DNA from: Streptomyces sp. MZ04
Lineage (GTDB): Bacteria > Actinomycetota > Actinomycetes > Streptomycetales > Streptomycetaceae
NCBI RefSeq assembly: GCF_004684775.1
Contig: NZ_SRIC01000008.1
Coordinates: 16,373 to 80,372, forward strand
DNA length: 64,000 nt
Direction of reading: 5' to 3'
Under the pieces are notes generated by a model that did no database searches, was not told the origin of the DNA, and saw only the letters and a list, made by a program, of their open reading frames with translations. Shown here in pieces: positions 41,877 through 50,562 of this stretch (position 1 is its first letter; each line of letters begins with the position of its first letter). The position numbers and the translations under genes were made by a program.

Positions 41877-43520
41877 ATGCCCGATCGTGACGACGCCTAC
41901 GACGTGATCATCCTCGGCTCGGGGATAGCCGGCTCCATCCTGGGCGCCGTTCTGGCCAGGAACGGGGCGAAAGTGATGCTGGTGGACGCCGGCGTGCACC
42001 CGAGGTTCGCGGTGGGTGAATCGTCCATTCCGCGTACGCTCAACATGTTCCGCATCATCGCCGAGCGTTACGACGTACCCGAACTGGAGCTCTTCTGCTC
42101 GTTCGACAAGGCGATCAAGGAGATCGCCCCGACGATGGGCCGCAAGCTCCACTTCGGCTTCATGATGCACGAGGAGGGCAAGGAGCCCGACCCGGCGCAC
42201 ACCACACAACTCGGTACCCACATCCCGGACTTGCACACCAGCCACCTCTTCCGGCAGGACACCGACTCGTATCTCTTCCATCTGGCCGTGAAGTACGGGT
42301 GTGTCGCCCGTCAGGCCTACCGGGTGCAGAACGTCGATTTCGGCGAGCATGAGGTCACCATCAGCGGACAGGACGGCACTCGGTTCCGCACCCGTTACCT
42401 CGTGGACGCCAGCGGCTTCAGGTCCCCGGTGGCCGAGCAGCTCGGGCTGCGCGCAGGGCCCGATGCGCTCAAGCACCACGCCCGCTCCCTGTTCACGCAC
42501 ATGATCGACGTCCGGCCCACCGACGAGTGCCTGAAGATGCCGAAGGAGGAACGGCCGCCCCTGCCCTGGGTGATGGGCACCATGCACCATGTCTTCGAGC
42601 GCGGCTGGTTCTGGGTCATCCCGTTCAACAACGACCCCGGCTCCATCAATCCGCTGGTCAGCGTCGGCCTGACTTTCGACGAACGCCGCTATCCCAAGCC
42701 GGACGACATCACGCCCGCCGAGGAGTTCGCCCGCCACGTCAGCCGGTTCCCGGTGCTCGAGCGGATCTTCGCCGATGCCAAGACGGTCCGGCCCTGGGTG
42801 TCCACCGGCCGGTTCCAGTACACCTCGACCCAGACGGTGGGCCATCGCTGGTGCATGATGTCGCACGCCGCCGGCTTCATCGACCCGTTGTACTCCCGCG
42901 GTCTGTCCAACACCGGCGAGGTCATCGATGCCGTTGCCTGGCGGCTGCTGCGGGCACTGAAGGACGACGACTTCTCCGAGGAGCGCTTCGCGTACGTCGA
43001 GCGTCTTCAGCAGAGCCTGGTCCGCTACAACGACAACCTGGTCAACTGCTCCTTCATCTCGTGGTCGGACTGGGATCTGTGGAACGCCGTGTACCGGGTG
43101 TGGGCGGCCTCCCAAATGCCGGCCAGCATGCGGCTGAGCCGAGCCGTGGAGCGTTTTCGGATCTCGCGCGACGAGCAGGTCTTCACGGACCTGGAGGACG
43201 AGGAGTTCGTGGGCTCGCCGTTCCCGAACAAGGCCTACGACGAGCTGTTCTTCGAGATGGTCCGCCTCTGCGACGCCGTCGACCACGGCGAACTCCGCTC
43301 CGGCGACGCGGGCGCGCAGTTGATGCGGGCTGTCCGCTCCTCACCGGCCGTACTGCCGATGCAGGGGCTCGACGACCCGGAGTCCCGGTTCGTGGCCAAG
43401 ACCCGCGAATCGTTCCTGGGTCTTGCCCGCTGGCTCGCCGCCGAGGGGCCACAGGACATGCGTTATCTGGTGGACAACCCGCGGATCAAGGCTGCCCTTG
43501 CGAGCCGGCCGACCGCATAG
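41877..43520 (+). CDS. FADH2-dependent halogenase-family flavoprotein
   Basis: A 547-residue flavoprotein of the tryptophan-halogenase family. It has an N-terminal Rossmann motif GSGIAGS (~14), GESSIPRTLNMF (~46) in place of the GESTxP loop, and GWFWVIPF (~243), which satisfies the WxWxIP signature of flavin halogenases. GFIDPLYSRGLSNTGEVIDA (~335) is the C-terminal FAD-binding segment. The paired flavin reductase supports FADH2 dependence. Sequence style is nearer to halogenases acting on phenols, pyrroles or carrier-bound substrates than to Trp halogenases. Monooxygenase activity cannot be excluded. ATG at 41877 has GGAGAGGG upstream. Confidence 0.82.
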   Translation: MPDRDDAYDVIILGSGIAGSILGAVLARNGAKVMLVDAGVHPRFAVGESSIPRTLNMFRIIAERYDVPELELFCSFDKAIKEIAPTMGRKLHFGFMMHEEGKEPDPAHTTQLGTHIPDLHTSHLFRQDTDSYLFHLAVKYGCVARQAYRVQNVDFGEHEVTISGQDGTRFRTRYLVDASGFRSPVAEQLGLRAGPDALKHHARSLFTHMIDVRPTDECLKMPKEERPPLPWVMGTMHHVFERGWFWVIPFNNDPGSINPLVSVGLTFDERRYPKPDDITPAEEFARHVSRFPVLERIFADAKTVRPWVSTGRFQYTSTQTVGHRWCMMSHAAGFIDPLYSRGLSNTGEVIDAVAWRLLRALKDDDFSEERFAYVERLQQSLVRYNDNLVNCSFISWSDWDLWNAVYRVWAASQMPASMRLSRAVERFRISRDEQVFTDLEDEEFVGSPFPNKAYDELFFEMVRLCDAVDHGELRSGDAGAQLMRAVRSSPAVLPMQGLDDPESRFVAKTRESFLGLARWLAAEGPQDMRYLVDNPRIKAALASRPTA

Positions 43521-43542
43521 CGACACACCAAGGAGGAGCCCC

Positions 43543-44031
43543 GTGCCGGACGTTGCGATCCAGGAGTACGACGAGGGCGCGCTGTACGCCGAACTCCTTG
43601 CCGGGGTCCGCGGCCAGGTCCTTGAGATCGGCGCGGGGACGGGCGTGAGCTTCGTGCGTGCCGGGCGGGTGGAGCAACTCCCGGTACCGACCGGCTCGTT
43701 CGACGTGGTGGTGATATCCCGGGTGCTCTGTTCGGTCAAGGATGTGTCCGGCGCGCTGGCGGAGCTGCGGCGGGTACTGCGCCCGGGCGGGGAGCTGAGG
43801 TTCTACGAGCACATCCGTTCCGGGCGGCCAGGACTGGCACGGACGCAGCGGGCCCTCGACCTCATCTGGCCGCTGGTCACGGGCGGCTGCCATCTGGCCC
43901 GCCGCACGGAGGCGGCACTTGCGGCACACGGTCTTCGGATCACCGATGCCCGCCATTTCGACCTGCTGGTGGCCGGCCGGGTCACACCCGCGTCGCCCTG
44001 CGTGATCGGACGTGCGGTGAGGCACGGGTGA
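43543..44031 (+). CDS. Class I SAM methyltransferase with internal deletion
   Basis: A 162-residue frame starting GTG after AAGGAGGAG. It has motif I VLEIGAGTG and the post-I segment LPVPTGSFDVVVISRVL followed by ELRRVLRPGGELRFYEH, as in Ubi/Men-type methyltransferases. Between GAGTGVSF and RVEQLPVP the ~40 residues that normally carry the second SAM-binding strand (acidic residue of VEPD) are missing, without loss of frame. Such proteins are usually ~205-210 residues. It is probably inactive, or the sequence is mis-assembled here. Confidence 0.7.
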   Translation: MPDVAIQEYDEGALYAELLAGVRGQVLEIGAGTGVSFVRAGRVEQLPVPTGSFDVVVISRVLCSVKDVSGALAELRRVLRPGGELRFYEHIRSGRPGLARTQRALDLIWPLVTGGCHLARRTEAALAAHGLRITDARHFDLLVAGRVTPASPCVIGRAVRHG

Positions 44032-44579
44032 ACGTGGTGAGCGGCAGGCCCGACTCGCAGTGCCGGCGGCCGGTCAGCAGGGACGGGATGCCGGACGCGG
44101 CGTGCGGAGACTTCGGCGGCAGCAGCCGTGCGGTCAGGCCGGCGCCGATCTCGTCGATCGTGATGTCGACATCCTCGAAGCCAAGTGGCATCCGGGTCAG
44201 CGGAAACCATGCCTTGTGCGCCGCCTCCTTGGCGCTGAACAGCAGACGGTCCCAGTGCACTGCCGGCCGGTCACGGTCAGCAGTCGGTCGAGCCGGGCGC
44301 GCTCCGGGGGAAGGCTGATGTACTTCAGTATGCCGCGGGGCAGCGCCCCGTTCGGCTCCGCGTCGATTCCGGCCGCGACCAGTCCGGTGCTCTGAGCCAC
44401 CACGGCCGCCCGGTAACCGGCGCAATGAGTGAGGCTGCCCACCACCCCGGCAACTCGCGTCGGCGCCGGGAGGTCACAGGGCCGAGTATCGCTTCCTCCG
44501 TCGGCAGCGAGAACGCGTCGGGGATATCGCCGAATGCTTCCGCGCAACAGGATTCCGAGGGCACCAAAAGATCCATCAT
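43982..44579 (-). pseudogene. Sfp-type 4'-phosphopantetheinyl transferase, frameshifted and internally deleted
   Basis: Pieces of one Sfp/EntD-type PPTase lie in three minus-strand frames. MMDLLVPSE...FGDIPDAFSLPTEEA...SRRRREL runs from the ATG at 44579 (AAAGGACTGTCG upstream) to ~44450. GVVGSLTHCAGYRAAVV...GIDAEPN...LPPERARLDRL follows in a second frame to ~44265. HWDRLLFSAKEAAHKAWFPLT...GFEDVDITID is in a third, ending at 43982. About 35 residues between RRREL and GVVGS are also absent. Catalytic motifs (GIDAE, FSAKEAAHKAW) persist, so decay is recent or the assembly is faulty here. An intact copy would have activated the ACP/PCP domains of this cluster. Confidence 0.85.
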
Positions 44580-44704
44580 CGACAGTCCTTTCCGCTACTG
44601 ACAAGGGTCGGTGCGAGCCGGCTGCTCAACCCCATCGGTATCTGCTGTCTGCCCGTGGATGAAATGAGCATCGGCGAATATTGCATTCACCGTAGGAGAG
44701 CCCC

Positions 44705-46018
44705 GTGTTGATTGCACTTCCGGTGGCGCCGATACAGAGCCACCAACTGCTTGTGTTTCTCCTCCAGGTAGGGCTGCTGCTGATGCTGGCCCTCATCCTT
44801 GGCCGTCTGGCGGCCCGTTGCGGACTGCCTGCCGTGGTGGGTGAGCTGTGCGTGGGCATCGTGCTCGGGCCCTCGTTGCTCGACCACGTGGCGCCGGACA
44901 TCGCCGGCTGGCTGCTGCCCAAGGACACCGGGCAATTCCATCTGCTCGACGCCGCCGGCCAGCTCGGGGTGTTGCTGCTCGTCGGAATAACCGGAGTCGA
45001 GCTCGACCTCGGCATGGTCCGCCGACGCGGCCGGACCACGCTCGCGATCAGCCTGTCCGGGCTCCTGCTGCCCCTGGGGCTCGGTATCGGGGCCGGATAC
45101 CTCGTCCCGGAGCAGTTTCTCGGCGGCGATGGGGAGCGCCCTGTCTTCGCGCTCTTCCTCGGGGTCGCGATGTGCGTCAGTGCCATACCGGTCATCACCA
45201 AGACGCTGTCGGACATGAACCTGCTGCACCGCAACGTCGGCCAGCTGACCCTCGCCGCCGGCATGATCGACGACATCGTCGGTTGGCTGATGCTCTCCAT
45301 CGTCTCCGCGATGGCCACCACAGGAGTGCATCCGCAGACAGTCGGCCGCTCGATCATGTGGATCGCGGTGGTGATCGGCTTCGCCGCCACGGTGGGCCGG
45401 GTGGTGACCCGCATCGGGCTGCGCCGGGCCAACCGTGCTGCCGCTGCCGGGGCGCCGGCCGCCTTCATCGCCGTCATCGTGCTGCTGGCCAGTGCGGCGA
45501 CCCAGTCGATGGGCCTGGAGGCGGTGTTCGGCGCGTTCGTGGCCGGCATCATGCTGCGGCAGTCGGGCGCGGTCCGGATGGAACTCCTCGCCCCCATACG
45601 GACGTTCGTGCTCGCGGTCCTGGCTCCCCTGTTCTTCGCCACTGCCGGACTGCGTGCCGACCTCACGGCGCTGCGCCGTCCCGAAGTGCTGCTGCTTGCG
45701 GTGACGGTCTTGTTCATCGCCGTCGTCGGGAAGTTCGTCGGGGCCTTCCTCGGCGCCCGGCTCGGCCGCCTGGACCGGTGGGAGGCTCTGGCCATCGGAG
45801 CGGGCATGAACTCACGCGGCGTCATCGAGCTCGTGGTGGCGTCGGTCGGGCTGAGGCTTGGCGTACTGACAACCGAGTCCTACACCGTCGTGGTCCTCGT
45901 GGCCGTGGCGACCTCGGTCATGGCACCGCCGATTCTGCGCTTCGCGACCCGTCGGATCGAGCAGACGACTGAGGAGGTGGTACGGGCCCGGCTGAGCGCC
46001 GCCGGGGTCAGCGGCTGA
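44705..46018 (+). CDS. CPA2-type cation/proton antiporter
   Basis: A 437-residue integral membrane protein with 12-13 hydrophobic helices, PF00999-like: PAVVGELCVGIVLGPSLL (~43-60), AAGMIDDIVGWLML (~191-204, with the paired Asp expected for ion coupling) and GAGMNSRGVIELVVASV (~364-380). Similar antiporters in antibiotic clusters are thought to support export or self-resistance. GTG at 44705 after GGAGAG. It overlaps the convergent larE by 11 bp. Confidence 0.88.
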   Translation: MLIALPVAPIQSHQLLVFLLQVGLLLMLALILGRLAARCGLPAVVGELCVGIVLGPSLLDHVAPDIAGWLLPKDTGQFHLLDAAGQLGVLLLVGITGVELDLGMVRRRGRTTLAISLSGLLLPLGLGIGAGYLVPEQFLGGDGERPVFALFLGVAMCVSAIPVITKTLSDMNLLHRNVGQLTLAAGMIDDIVGWLMLSIVSAMATTGVHPQTVGRSIMWIAVVIGFAATVGRVVTRIGLRRANRAAAAGAPAAFIAVIVLLASAATQSMGLEAVFGAFVAGIMLRQSGAVRMELLAPIRTFVLAVLAPLFFATAGLRADLTALRRPEVLLLAVTVLFIAVVGKFVGAFLGARLGRLDRWEALAIGAGMNSRGVIELVVASVGLRLGVLTTESYTVVVLVAVATSVMAPPILRFATRRIEQTTEEVVRARLSAAGVSG

Positions 46019-46853
46019 GTCTGCGGGGGACGGGCGGCAGATGATTCATCGAACCGGAGCGGAACTCGTGCACGGCGACGGGCAGTTCGCCGAAGCCGGC
46101 CTCGCGGACGGCCTCGGCAAGGCGCGGGTCCCGCAGCACGGCGGGCAGTGACTCCCGGTCGACCTCGATCCGTACGGAGGTGTCCAGATCACGCACCCGG
46201 ACATTGCCCTTGCCGGCAGGTCCGAGCAGACGGCGTACGGCGATCTCCGCACGCTCGACCCGGGCCAGCCTGTTCGGCGTGACCTCGATTCCGTACGCGA
46301 TGCGGCTCGCCAGGCAGGCCATGGCCGGCTTGTCCCAGGTGGGAAGCGACCACAGACGGGCCACGGCCCGGACGGCGGACTTGCCGAGCCCGGCGTCGGC
46401 GAGCGGTGTGCGGGCGCCGCGCTCGGCGGCAGCGGCGATCCCTGGGCGGAAGCGGTCGACCACATCATCTGTGTTGGTGCCGGTGGCGACGGTGTCATAG
46501 CCCCGCTCCGCCGCGAGCGCCCGCGCGGCGTCGAGCAGGCTGCTCTTGCAGAAGTAGCAGCGCCGGCGGCCGTTGGCGCGGTAGCCGGACACGTCCATCT
46601 CGTGGGTGTCGACGCGGTGGTGCGCCACGCCAAGCTCTTCGCAGAACCGGGTCGCCGCCAGGAGTTCCTCGTCCGGAAGGGAGGGGGAGACGGCGGTCAC
46701 GGCGGCCATCCGGTCCGGGCCCAGCGTTCTGGCGGCTGCCGCGACCACCACGCTGGAGTCGACACCGCCCGAGAAGGCGACCAGAGTTCTGCCGTAGCCG
46801 GAAATTTCGGTGAGCAATGCCTGTGCGCCATGAATTGCCGTACGTTCTCCCAT
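46008..46853 (-). CDS. larE: LarE, ATP-dependent sacrificial sulfur transferase for the nickel-pincer cofactor
   Basis: A 281-residue PP-loop enzyme: AFSGGVDSSVV (~29-39) binds ATP; GTNTDDVVD and KPAMACLASRIAYG are LarE hallmarks. LarE converts the two carboxylates of biscarboxylated nicotinate mononucleotide to thiocarboxylates. The Cys in ACLASR corresponds to the sacrificial Cys176 of L. plantarum LarE; an extra pair in RRCYFCKSSL gives a three-cysteine set, as in LarE homologues that hold an iron-sulfur cluster and could donate sulfur catalytically. The ATG at 46853 is only 26 bp from the divergent larB start, so the genes share a promoter region. Confidence 0.9.
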   Translation of the reverse strand: MGERTAIHGAQALLTEISGYGRTLVAFSGGVDSSVVVAAAARTLGPDRMAAVTAVSPSLPDEELLAATRFCEELGVAHHRVDTHEMDVSGYRANGRRRCYFCKSSLLDAARALAAERGYDTVATGTNTDDVVDRFRPGIAAAAERGARTPLADAGLGKSAVRAVARLWSLPTWDKPAMACLASRIAYGIEVTPNRLARVERAEIAVRRLLGPAGKGNVRVRDLDTSVRIEVDRESLPAVLRDPRLAEAVREAGFGELPVAVHEFRSGSMNHLPPVPRRLSR

Positions 46854-46879
46854 GATTTCCGCTCCGCAGAGTGAGGGCG

Positions 46880-47608
46880 ATGGAACAGATGCCAGCAGAG
46901 TACAAGGGAGTTGTCCCGGAGACCGAGCACGCCCGTGAGACCGATCTCGGATTCGCGCGCATTGATATTGACCGGGCCCGCCGTACCGGCGACCCCGAAG
47001 TGGTATTCGGTGAGGGGAAAACACCGGAGCAAGTGGTCGCCACCCTGCGGGCATTGCATCGGGCGCACCCGGACCGGGCGGTGCTGGCCACCAGGCTGTC
47101 CGACGAGGCGCGCGAGCTGTGCCGGCGGGAGCTGTCCGGAGCGGCGGTCGACGACGTGGGCAGAACCGCGGTGCTCGGCCCGCCGCCCGCGCCGAAGGGG
47201 AGCGTGGCCGTGGTGTCGGCGGGCACCTGCGACCTGCCCGTGGTGCTGGAATGCGTGGCCACGGTGCGCGCGTTCGGCTCCCGCGCGGAAGTGGTCGGCG
47301 ACGTGGGTGTCGCGGGACTGCACCGGCTGCTCGCGCAGCGGGAGAGGATCGCCGGGTGCCACGTAGTGGTGGCCGTGGCGGGGATGGAGGCGGCCCTGCC
47401 GTCCGTGCTCGGCGGGCTGATCGGCCTGCCGCTGATCGCCGTGCCGACGAGCGTCGGATACGGCTGGCATCTGGACGGTCTGACGGCCTGGCTTGCGGTA
47501 CTGAACAGTTGTGCTCCCGGGGTGGTGTCGGTCAACGTGGACAACGGCTTCGGCGCGGGTGTCGCCGCGGCGCGGATCGCCAGGTGCGCGGGACCGGGGG
47601 CGGTATGA
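46880..47608 (+). CDS. larB: LarB, nicotinate adenine dinucleotide carboxylase/hydrolase
   Basis: A 242-residue LarB with the PurE-like C-terminal half: FGEGKTPEQVV (~40-50), SVAVVSAGTCDLPVVLE (~107-123), VVVAVAGMEAALPSVLGGL (~160-178) and PTSVGYGWHLDGLTAWLAVLNSCAPG. LarB carboxylates C5 of the pyridine of NaAD and releases AMP, the first step to the nickel-pincer nucleotide. ATG at 46880 or 46889 are both possible. It overlaps larC by 4 nt. Confidence 0.92.
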   Translation: MEQMPAEYKGVVPETEHARETDLGFARIDIDRARRTGDPEVVFGEGKTPEQVVATLRALHRAHPDRAVLATRLSDEARELCRRELSGAAVDDVGRTAVLGPPPAPKGSVAVVSAGTCDLPVVLECVATVRAFGSRAEVVGDVGVAGLHRLLAQRERIAGCHVVVAVAGMEAALPSVLGGLIGLPLIAVPTSVGYGWHLDGLTAWLAVLNSCAPGVVSVNVDNGFGAGVAAARIARCAGPGAV

Positions 47609-48846
47609 AGACGCTCTGGGTCGACCCCGGGAACGGCGCCGCGGGCGACATGCTCCTTGGGGCGTTGCTCGACGCGGGAGCGGACGAAGGTGCGGTGGGG
47701 TCCGCACTTGCCCGGATACCGGTCGAGCGGGTCGGACTGACACTGACTCAGGTGCGCCGTCACGGATTCCGGGCGGCGAGGATCCAGCTGGATGTGCCCG
47801 ATACGGGGAAACACCGGGGAGTGGCCGACGTCGTCGGGGTGCTGCGGTCGGCCGGGCTTCCCGAACCGGTGCGGTCCTTCGCCGAGGCCGTGTTCCAACG
47901 GCTCGCGGCGGCCGAGGGGAAGGTGCACGGGATCGCGGCCGACCAGGTCCACTTCCACGAGGTCGGTGCGCTCGATGCGATCACCGACGTGGTGGGGTGT
48001 GCTGTCGCGTTGCACGAGCTCGGCCTGCTCGGCGCCCGGACGCGCGTGGTGAGTGCCATCGCGGTCGGCTCCGGCGCGGTGGAGAGCGCACACGGCCGGA
48101 TTCCGCTGCCGGGTCCTGCGGTCCTTGAGCTGCTCACCGCCGCGGGTGCGCCGATCGCCGCTCATCCCGCGGGCATGGAGCTGTGCACGCCCACCGGCGC
48201 CGCCCTGCTGTGTGAGCTGGCCACCGACTGGGGCCCTCCGCCGGCCCTGACCCCGCTCGCGGTCGGGGTCGGCGCCGGGGCGGCTGACCCGTCGACACAT
48301 CCCAACGTGCTGCGTGTTCTCATCGGCGAGCCGCACGAGGCTGCCGAGGCCGCCGAGGAGTGGATGTCCGCTTCCCTGCACCAGGTGGACACCACCGTCG
48401 ACGACCTCGATCCCCGTGTGTGGCCGGATCTGTTGAGCCGGCTCCGGGCGTTCGGAGCCGCCGACGCCTGGTGCACTCACGCGCTGACGCATCAGGGCCG
48501 GCCCGGTCAGATCCTCAGCGCTCTGGTCCCGGCCGACCGGCTCGATCTGGTGTGCCGGATCATCTTCGAGGAGACACCCACTCTGGGGGTTCGTATTTCG
48601 GCGCTCGCCCGCCGGAGTCTTCGCCGGGACCAGGTCGAGGTCCCGGTGGGCGACACCACGGTGCGGGTGAAGCGCGGCTATCTGGGGTCCCGCATGGTGA
48701 CGGTGCAGCCGGAGTACGCCGACGTCCTGGCGGCGGCACAGCGCCTCGACATGCCCGTGACCAGGCTGATCGAGGAGACGCGGGCCAGTGGCCGGAAGAT
48801 GGGCCGCTGTTTCCCCGACGCGCCCCCGGGCTCGCCCGCCGACTGA
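47605..48846 (+). CDS. larC: LarC, nickel insertase for the pincer cofactor
   Basis: A 413-residue single-chain LarC: N-terminal WVDPGNGAAGDMLLGALLDAG (~4-24), VHFHEVGALDAITDVVG (~115-131), AVGSGAVESAHGRIPLPGPA (~153), MELCTPTGAALL (~191) and the C-terminal LarC2 part with TLGVRISALARRSLRRD. LarC is a CTP-dependent cyclometallase that inserts Ni into the dithio-pincer. In several bacteria larC is split by a programmed frameshift; here it is one frame. It ends the cluster-side larBC operon. Confidence 0.92.
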   Translation: MKTLWVDPGNGAAGDMLLGALLDAGADEGAVGSALARIPVERVGLTLTQVRRHGFRAARIQLDVPDTGKHRGVADVVGVLRSAGLPEPVRSFAEAVFQRLAAAEGKVHGIAADQVHFHEVGALDAITDVVGCAVALHELGLLGARTRVVSAIAVGSGAVESAHGRIPLPGPAVLELLTAAGAPIAAHPAGMELCTPTGAALLCELATDWGPPPALTPLAVGVGAGAADPSTHPNVLRVLIGEPHEAAEAAEEWMSASLHQVDTTVDDLDPRVWPDLLSRLRAFGAADAWCTHALTHQGRPGQILSALVPADRLDLVCRIIFEETPTLGVRISALARRSLRRDQVEVPVGDTTVRVKRGYLGSRMVTVQPEYADVLAAAQRLDMPVTRLIEETRASGRKMGRCFPDAPPGSPAD

Positions 48847-49009
48847 CGTGCTCCTCGGCAACATTCAGGCGTGCATGGCGACGTAGTGGCGTACGGCCGT
48901 CTCGATGGCTGTAGCGGTTTGGGCGGCGCTCGGGGCGCGGGAGGCCAGTGCCCGCTCCCGCTCGGCGATGCATACCAGCACGCGGTCAGGCCGGGCCGTC
49001 GCTCCAGCT

Positions 49010-49288
49010 CTAGAACTCGCTGGGCAGGGAGGCGCCGCCCACGTTGATGACGCGGGTGCACAGCCCGTACGGCTCGCACCACTCATCGGTCGGGGCGGCC
49101 TTGTCCGTGGAGACCACCGGCCGCACTCCCTGCTGGCGTCGGAGGGTGTCGCACTGGCTGTGGCGGCAGATGCCGTCAAACAGGACGAATGTCTGCCAAC
49201 TGTGGCCTCCGCAGGTGCAGTTCGGTGCCGAGGTACCCAACCGCCGTCGATGGGCGTACGGCAACTTTGGCGCCTTGTCCCTGGTCAC
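49010..49288 (-). CDS. Hypothetical cysteine-containing small protein
   Basis: A 92-residue GTG-initiated ORF with high GC3. It contains CTCGGHSWQTFVLFDGICRHSQC, a Cys/His pattern that might bind metal, and ends GGASLPSEF. I recognise no family. Downstream on the same strand (to ~48865) a frame ending ALASRAPSAAQTATAIETAVRHYVAMHA may be another remnant. Low confidence that either is expressed. Confidence 0.4.
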   Translation of the reverse strand: MTRDKAPKLPYAHRRRLGTSAPNCTCGGHSWQTFVLFDGICRHSQCDTLRRQQGVRPVVSTDKAAPTDEWCEPYGLCTRVINVGGASLPSEF

Positions 49289-49575
49289 GGACGGCGTCGG
49301 CGCTTCACTGACCCGTCTGGCGGCTGTCCCGGCCCGGCACTACGACGGAGAGTTCGCCAAGTTCGAGAGCCCGCACCAGTGGTGGCGCATCGCCGAACTT
49401 CCCGACGGTGGCGGCCCGGTGGGCTTCGTGCCTCGCCGAGGGCACCCGCATCCTGGCCGCCGAGGGCGTCGACCGGATCAGGGCATCCACGGACCTCGGG
49501 AGCACCCCTGTGGCGAAGTCCTTCGCCCGTGCCGGATACGTCAACTTCGAGCGCACCCCGAAACCGATCACTCAA
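49258..49575 (+). pseudogene. GNAT acetyltransferase remnant
   Basis: Two parts of one GNAT lie in different frames: SLVTDGVGASLTRLAAVPARHYDGEF...WWRIAELPDGGGPVGFV (to ~49430), then LAEGTRILAAEGVDRIRASTD...SFARAGYVNFERT (~49430-49570). The central acetyl-CoA-binding segment (~35-40 residues) is missing and the frame changes at the join. Confidence 0.65.
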
Positions 49576-49692
49576 CCCGGACACGGCGGCCCGAGCCCGG
49601 GGCACGATGTTGCCGAGGGGCCGGGCAGGCTCCGCCGGTACAGCACGGGATCAGTCACGTCGGGACCTCGCCCGTGCCATCCGTCGGCCCGG

Positions 49693-50559
49693 TCAGGCGG
49701 TGCCCGCGGAGTCGTCGGCCGTGGTGCCGCCCGCGGGTGCGAGCACGCGAGCGAGGAAGGCGCGGGTGCGCGGGTGCCGAGGGCTGCCCAGGACCTCGTC
49801 CGGGGTGCCCTCCTCGACGATCACGCCGTCGTCCATGAAAACGACGCGGTCGGCGACTTCACGGGCGAAGCCCATCTCGTGGGTGACGACCAGCATGGTC
49901 ATGCCTTCGTCTGCGAGGGAGCGCATGACGGCCAGTACGTCGCCCACGAGTTCCGGGTCGAGCGCGCTGGTCGGCTCGTCGAACAGCATCAGCTGCGGGC
50001 CCATGGACAGGGCCCGCGCGATGGCCACACGCTGCTGCTGGCCGCCGGAGAGCTTGGCCGGGTAGCTGCGTTCCTTGTCCGAGAGCCCGACCCGGGCCAG
50101 GTTTTCCCGGGCCACCTGCGCGGCCTCCTCCTTGCTGCGGCCAAGCACCCGGCGCTGGGCGATGGTCAGGTTCTCCAGCACGTTCAGATGGGCGAAGAGG
50201 TTGAACTGCTGGAAGACCATTCCGATGTGGCGGCGCACCTGGTCGATGTCCGCGTCCGGGTCGGTGATGTCCGTTCCGGCGACGAACACCGTTCCCGCAG
50301 TGGGCTGTTCGAGAAGGTTTGCGCAGCGCAGCAGTGTCGACTTGCCCGAGCCCGACGGTCCGATCACACAGACCAATTCGCCGGGCCGGATGGTGAAGTC
50401 CACACCCCGCAGGACCTTCAGGTCACCGAAGGACTTGTGCAGCCCTCGGATGTCGATCGCGGTGGCCGGGACGTCTGCGGGATCGGTCTTGCTGGTCGTC
50501 GTCATGTCCGCGTCCCTGTCCGTGGCTGTCTGTGGTGGTGTTGATGTGGTCTCGCTCAT
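49693..50559 (-). CDS. Polar amino-acid ABC importer ATP-binding protein (GlnQ-like)
   Basis: A 288-residue ATPase: Walker [10 protein letters not shown] (~68-76), [14 protein letters not shown] (Q-loop), signature [15 protein letters not shown] (~168-182), Walker [13 protein letters not shown] and H-loop VVTHEMGFA, all characteristic of glutamine/glutamate-type importers. An ATG at codon 19 is an alternative start. It follows the permease gene by 3 nt in an operon SBP-permease-ATPase. Confidence 0.92.
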   Translation of the reverse strand: MSETTSTPPQTATDRDADMTTTSKTDPADVPATAIDIRGLHKSFGDLKVLRGVDFTIRPGELVCVIGPSGSGKSTLLRCANLLEQPTAGTVFVAGTDITDPDADIDQVRRHIGMVFQQFNLFAHLNVLENLTIAQRRVLGRSKEEAAQVARENLARVGLSDKERSYPAKLSGGQQQRVAIARALSMGPQLMLFDEPTSALDPELVGDVLAVMRSLADEGMTMLVVTHEMGFAREVADRVVFMDDGVIVEEGTPDEVLGSPRHPRTRAFLARVLAPAGGTTADDSAGTA

Positions 50560-50562
50560 CGT

